Assembly: GCA_026075535.2 (NCBI GenBank)
Contig: AP026539.1
Coordinates: 5,456,001-5,520,000 of the forward strand
Length of the DNA stretch: 64,000 bases
Source: Tricholoma matsutake
Lineage: Eukaryota > Basidiomycota > Agaricomycetes > Agaricales > Tricholomataceae
Direction of reading: 5' to 3'
Below are positions 63,859-64,000 of this stretch, piece by piece (the stretch's first letter is position 1; each line of letters opens with the position of its first letter). Made by a program: the position numbers and the translations under genes. The notes under the pieces are model-generated. The model searched no databases, was not told the origin of the DNA, and worked only from the letters and a program-made list of their open reading frames with translations.

Positions 63859-64000
63859 TCATCCCCTTCCCTGTCTCCCTCCAAACCTCAACCTCTTGCT
63901 ACTCCTACTCCAAAAGCCAAGATTGAACTGCCCACTTCAATCCCATGTACCAACAAGTGCAAAGCTAGGTCCAGGAAGTAGCTGACATTGATCATTCTCA

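Overview
The window looks like repeat-packed, probably heterochromatic DNA from a filamentous basidiomycete, most likely an Agaricomycete. The evidence is short GT-AG introns of about 50-70 nt, Ty3/gypsy chromoviruses, a Ty1/copia element, an intron-bearing hAT transposase, and a Tnp2/CACTA-like transposase of the type common in mushroom-forming fungi. No rRNA, tRNA, CRISPR array or intact host gene was found. The species cannot be named from the sequence.

Layout. 0-1.7 kb holds weak hypothetical ORFs. 1.7-6.25 kb and 11.8-13.4 kb are arrays of a degenerate, intron-bearing gene-like repeat. Between them a hypothetical host-type gene is split by a 3,976-bp hAT transposon (6632-10607, 8-bp target duplication). 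13.4-16.1 kb has a decayed hypothetical gene and a 90-bp tandem repeat. 16.3-21.25 kb is a full-length copia element (minus strand, 5-bp target duplication) that landed inside a small inverted-repeat element. 23.5-25.1 kb is an unexplained family of exon-like units, each carrying short hairpins. 26.74-35.35 kb is a full-length chromovirus (minus strand, gypsy-1) that itself carries a 1.3-kb hAT-type MITE holding a 158-bp satellite. 36.3-39.6 kb is a truncated gypsy element (gypsy-2). 40.2-42.9 kb is a decayed CACTA-type transposase with a 487-bp hAT-type MITE in its 3' end. 43.8-45.0 kb is a broken, mosaic LTR. 45.57-60.18 kb is a nest: a chromovirus (gypsy-O) with a second, different gypsy element (gypsy-I, 46678-53894) inserted into its gag. 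60.6-61.0 kb has the same 158-bp satellite. 61.3-63.6 kb is a fragment related to gypsy-1 with its own MITE.

How the pieces relate. The boundaries of four LTR elements (copia, gypsy-1, gypsy-O, gypsy-I) and three hAT-type elements could be read to the base from target-site duplications. Both full-length chromoviruses have a primer-binding site complementary to a stretch of their own LTR 34 nt downstream of a TATA box, the mark of Tf1/sushi self-priming. The copia element has a half-tRNA-iMet site and gypsy-I an ordinary tRNA-3'-end site. So three replication-priming modes sit side by side.

Decay. Every coding element is broken. Most premature stops are TGA where the conserved motif expects Arg (CGA), and LTR-pair differences fall mostly on CpG/TpG/CpA. 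This fits methylated-CpG deamination rather than point inactivation by selection. I see no single new 'system', but several features deserve a second look: the covarying hairpin/exon family, the membrane-protein ORF downstream of pol in gypsy-I, the zinc-knuckle/SUMO-motif ORF after the chromodomain in gypsy-O, and MITEs that carry satellite arrays.
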